Assembly: GCA_965232575.1 (NCBI GenBank)
Contig: CBDDPZ010000008.1
Coordinates: 124,001-188,000 of the forward strand
DNA length: 64,000 nucleotides
Direction: 5' to 3'
Origin: Bin5 sp965232575
GTDB lineage: Bacteria; Chloroflexota; Anaerolineae; Caldilineales; Caldilineaceae
The position numbers were made by a program, and so were the translations under genes. The notes under the pieces were generated by a model, which saw only the letters and a program-made list of their open reading frames with translations, searched no databases and was not told the origin of the DNA. This document shows, piece after piece, positions 61,211 through 64,000 of the stretch (the stretch's first letter is position 1; the number at the start of each line of letters is the position of its first letter).

Positions 61211-62467
61211 ATGAAAGCAATTATCATTCCGCGACGGGGGCTGGTTTGCTGGGTGGGGTTGGTGTTAGGGCTGGTGCTGGGCGGGGCGTGTGTGCCGGAG
61301 AGCATGGTGGTAAGCCCGCTGGGGACGGTGGTGGTGGGGCCGGGGGAGGCGATTCATATCCGGTCGCTGGAGGTGCTGACGGGGATCGGCGTGCGGGGCA
61401 TCCCGAGACAGCGGGCGACGGCGCTGGCCGTGGCCGATTACGGGCCGATCAAAGGCCACAGAGTGACGATGGGCGCGGGGCTGGATACGCTGTGCACGGC
61501 GGAAGGGGGCGCGGCCGCCGCCGATACGGTGGTGGGCGACCGGCGCGTTGTGGGCGTGATCGGCACTTCGTGCTCGGTGGGCGCGGTTGAGGCGGCGCCG
61601 ATCCTGAGCGAGGCCGGCCTGGTGATGATTTCGGCGTCGAATACCGCGCCCTCGCTGACGTCGGACCTGCGGGGCAACGCGGGCGAGCACAACCATGCCG
61701 GCTACTACCGCACCGCGAGCAACGATCTGTACAAGGCGCAGGCCGTGGCGGAGTTCGCCTACCACGAACTCGGTCTGCGCAGGATGGCGACGATCGATGA
61801 CGGCGACCCCTACACGTCGGGACTTACGGACGCGTTTGCGGCGGCGTTCGAGGCGCTGGGCGGCGCGGTGACCGCGGCCGAGGAGATCAGCAGAGGGGAC
61901 AGCGACATGATACCGGCGCTCCGCCGGATTGCGGCTGAGCGCCCAGAAGGGCTGTTCTTTCCCGTTTTCCCGGACGAATCCGCGTATATCGCGCGCCAGG
62001 TCAGCCAGGTTGAAGGGCTGGAGGAGTTGGTCCTGATCGGGAGCGACTCTTTGCCGCTGGCCGCGCGGGAGGTGGTGGGCATTTATGTGGCCGCGCCTGA
62101 GCTGCGTTTCGGCGGCAATGTGAACGAGGCGACGGGCAAGAGCGGCGAGGAGGTAGTGGCCGATTACGAGGCGCGGTACAGGGAGGCGCCGACGACGGCC
62201 TTAATGGCGCACGCGTATGACGCCACGACGCTGCTGCTGCGGGCAATCGAGGAGGTCGCGGTGGCTGATGGGGATACGCTGTACATCGACCGGGCGCGGC
62301 TGCGGGAGGCGTTGCGCGGCACGCGCGGTTTCAAGGGCCTGACCGGCGAAATATCGTGTGACCGGTTCGGGGATTGCGGCACGGGCCGGACCTATATCGT
62401 GCAACACACGGACCCGGCGGTTACGGATGTCACGAAGTTGCCGGTGGTCTATGAGTACGCGCCGTGA
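61211..62467 (+). CDS. ABC transporter substrate-binding lipoprotein (branched-chain amino-acid/LivJ type)
   Basis: This protein of about 418 residues has a periplasmic-binding fold of the Leu/Ile/Val (type I) group. The N terminus is a lipoprotein signal, VLGLVLGGACVPES. The mature part includes VVGVIGTSCSVGAVEAAPIL, EAGLVMISASNTAPSLTSDL and LRRMATIDDGDPYTSGLTDA, as in LivJ-like proteins. The C-terminal cysteine pair CDRFGDCG may form a disulfide. No permease or ATPase genes follow. I prefer the ATG at 61211 to the one at 61172, because the signal peptide begins there. Confidence 0.88.
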   Translation: MKAIIIPRRGLVCWVGLVLGLVLGGACVPESMVVSPLGTVVVGPGEAIHIRSLEVLTGIGVRGIPRQRATALAVADYGPIKGHRVTMGAGLDTLCTAEGGAAAADTVVGDRRVVGVIGTSCSVGAVEAAPILSEAGLVMISASNTAPSLTSDLRGNAGEHNHAGYYRTASNDLYKAQAVAEFAYHELGLRRMATIDDGDPYTSGLTDAFAAAFEALGGAVTAAEEISRGDSDMIPALRRIAAERPEGLFFPVFPDESAYIARQVSQVEGLEELVLIGSDSLPLAAREVVGIYVAAPELRFGGNVNEATGKSGEEVVADYEARYREAPTTALMAHAYDATTLLLRAIEEVAVADGDTLYIDRARLREALRGTRGFKGLTGEISCDRFGDCGTGRTYIVQHTDPAVTDVTKLPVVYEYAP

Positions 62468-62578
62468 GGGGAACGCAGGGGCTAGGGGATAGTGGCTGCC
62501 GTTAATCCCCCTAATCCCGACAATCTCCCAGTTTGCGCTTCGCCAAGGGCCGGCAGATGGCGTCGGCTCAGCGCAGCG

Positions 62579-62602
62579 CAAAATCACAGTTCAGACAAAG
62601 GG
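62579..62602 (-). repeat. Dispersed TGTCTGAACTGTGATT repeat, inverted copy
   Basis: On the minus strand it reads CCTTTGTCTGAACTGTGATT and lies just before the small lipoprotein gene. It matches the copies at 42459 and 43337. Confidence 0.6.
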
Positions 62603-62620
62603 ACAAGGAGGAAGCCGGAG

Positions 62621-63178
62621 ATGTCTTCAGGAAGAAAAGCGGGGTTTGCGCTCTGCCTGGTCTTGATCATGGTCATGGGGTGCGATACAGGCTTGGCGGA
62701 CATCATCGGGGAATACCCTGACGATGCCGCGGTATCGGTAGCGTCCGGCGAGGCGGCGGACGAGGAGCCGGCGCGGGCAGAGGTCGTGACCGGCGATCCT
62801 GATGAGAGCGGGCCCTACGAGAGCGATCCGTACATGATGGCCGCAAGCGGCGAGGCCGACGGGCCGGTCGTAGAAGGCGATACGTTGACGATCACGGTGT
62901 CGTTCAGCGGCGGATGCGCAACCCACGACTTTACCCTGGTTACCGCCGCCGCGTTTATGGAATCCGACCCTGTCATGCTCGACGCCCATCTGATACACGA
63001 TGGGCATGACGACCCATGCGAGGCGTATCTGACAGAACATGTTGTCTTTGATCTGACGCCGCTCAGGGCGCTGTACCGGGAGGCTTACGGGGCGGATGCG
63101 GGGGTCGTCGTCTTGTCGATCCGGGACGGCGATGGGAACGTTCTCGACGAGATCCGTTACGAGTTCGGGGGTGGATAA
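62621..63178 (+). CDS. Small secreted lipoprotein of unknown function
   Basis: This protein of about 185 residues has a lipobox LIMVMGC near residue 21. An acidic linker is followed by a domain with TLTITVSFSGGCATHDFTLV and PLRALYREAYGADAGVVVLS. The pair GGCATHDF and DDPCEAYL may form a disulfide. AAGGAGGAAG precedes the ATG at 62621; the frame is open further upstream but that part is not signal-like. It follows the solute-binding protein and may act with it at the cell surface. No family is recognised. Confidence 0.75.
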   Translation: MSSGRKAGFALCLVLIMVMGCDTGLADIIGEYPDDAAVSVASGEAADEEPARAEVVTGDPDESGPYESDPYMMAASGEADGPVVEGDTLTITVSFSGGCATHDFTLVTAAAFMESDPVMLDAHLIHDGHDDPCEAYLTEHVVFDLTPLRALYREAYGADAGVVVLSIRDGDGNVLDEIRYEFGGG

Positions 63179-63225
63179 GGAGCGTCCATCGCCGACTGTG
63201 GGGGGCCGGCAACGAGCGGCGGGGT

Positions 63226-63660
63226 CTATTCTTTATGGCCGTTCAAGGCTTTTTCCCTCTGTTTGGCGTCGACAGAGAAGATCTCCCAGACGTGACCGTC
63301 GAGGTCCTGGAAGGCGCGGCCATACATCCAACCGGCGTCGGTGGCGTCTCTACATTCACAGCCGCCGGCGGACAGAGCTTTGGCGATGGTCCTGTCGACA
63401 TCGGCGCGGCAGTCTACGGAGAGGGCGACGACAACCTCTGTGCTGTGCGCGCTGTCGGCGATCTCTTTGCCGGGAATGAATTTTTGGAAAAACTCCTCCA
63501 CCATCAGCATTGCGAAGATATTCTCGCCTATGATCATGCAGGAGGCATGATTCCCGGTGAACTGGTCATCGAAGGCGAATCCAAGCTCGGTGAAAAAATC
63601 TACCGACCTGGTGAGATCGGTGACAGGCAGATTCAGGAAGATGCGTTTAGCCGTTTGCAT
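63226..63660 (-). CDS. VOC (glyoxalase/bleomycin-resistance fold) family protein
   Basis: This protein of about 144 residues starts QTAKRIFLNLPVTDLTRSVD, then FFTELGFAFDDQFTGNHASC, and ends DLDGHVWEIFSVD, typical of single VOC domains. It resembles the group often labelled 'extradiol dioxygenase/glyoxalase-like', whose substrates are unknown. The start at 63660 was chosen because the domain begins there and AAAGGGAT lies upstream; the frame is open to 63816. Confidence 0.88.
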   Translation of the reverse strand: MQTAKRIFLNLPVTDLTRSVDFFTELGFAFDDQFTGNHASCMIIGENIFAMLMVEEFFQKFIPGKEIADSAHSTEVVVALSVDCRADVDRTIAKALSAGGCECRDATDAGWMYGRAFQDLDGHVWEIFSVDAKQREKALNGHKE

Positions 63661-63881
63661 TGCGGCTCTAAATCCCTTTCTTGTGCAGAAGGTGTGTTTT
63701 TCAGCATAGGCCTCTGATGATATAACATCATTGCGGCAGATGTGAAAGTCTTGCGCGCGCCGGATCAAGTGAAATGCGCGTCCGGGACGGGTCCGCCAAG
63801 TCCTATTATTTGACATTCGGGGCGGAAACTTATATCGTTCAGGGGGGCGTCGGCGCGCTGCGGGCGGGGGCGACCCGGTTT

Positions 63882-63957
<76 letters not shown>

Positions 63958-64000
63958 GAGCGGATGGCGGGCGGTTATCCGGGCGTCATGTGATGCCGGA

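Overview
This is a GC-rich bacterial chromosome segment. It looks like a Chloroflexota member, and I would guess an Anaerolineae/Caldilineales-type environmental genome. The basis is the gene set: split sugar ABC permeases with phytanoyl-CoA-dioxygenase-like and Gfo/Idh/MocA proteins and a PmoA/DUF6807 protein, a nuoB-nuoCD-nuoI mini-cluster, and the gmk/FmdB/c-di-AMP receptor/tmk/R3H-ATPase neighbourhood. This placement is inference; no rRNA gene is present to confirm it. One tRNA (Ala, anticodon GGC) lies at the right edge.

Layout. Positions 1-4.7 kb hold a carbohydrate uptake and oxidation cluster: two MalF/MalG-type permeases, a PhyH-like dioxygenase, and two convergent sugar dehydrogenases. 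4.9-9.2 kb hold small stress and toxin-antitoxin modules (higBA-like, an orphan VapB, MntA-HepT, a DUF2442-HTH regulator) around a DUF1801 protein and a PmoA-family protein. 9.3-16.2 kb is an accessory stretch with a Tat-signal/HNH/membrane protein, broken winged-helix and DUF3800 genes, and a single-polypeptide restriction-modification enzyme. 16.2-25.1 kb is core metabolism: complex I subunits behind a strong promoter, a metallo-beta-lactamase hydrolase, an FAD oxidoreductase and the Fe-S carrier Mrp. 25.3-43.2 kb is mostly housekeeping: an iron-binding protein, a thioredoxin-like ferredoxin, an MFS transporter, a membrane Fe-S oxidoreductase, rhomboid, gmk, FmdB, a c-di-AMP receptor, a very large YfhO-GT39 fusion, tmk, an R3H ATPase, an acetyltransferase and a DprA-like gene. 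43.3-61.1 kb is a defence-type island. It carries Doc toxin-antitoxin, an AAA ATPase with a putative nuclease partner, a DUF4365 pair, a Type IIG-like methylase with a PLD-SNF2 helicase, and a DUF262/DUF3696/unknown three-gene operon. 61.2-64 kb returns to ordinary genes: a solute-binding lipoprotein, a small lipoprotein, a VOC protein and the tRNA.

The most interesting part is the island. An AAA-ATPase/nuclease-like pair and a DUF4365 pair lie between perfect 31-bp inverted repeats. A 128-bp direct repeat (one mismatch) spans the left part of this cargo. Further right, a tightly overlapping operon combines a DUF262 protein, a DUF3696 ATPase and a conserved protein of unknown function. Both restriction-modification enzymes have an AT-richer block where their target-recognition region should be.

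Caution: many genes are interrupted by single-base frameshifts (PhyH, PmoA, winged helix, both DUF3800 genes, both R-M enzymes, DprA-like, HigB-like). In one case two nearby frameshifts compensate. I cannot tell from sequence alone whether this is real decay of accessory genes or residual assembly indels, so 'pseudogene' calls mean 'interrupted as given'.
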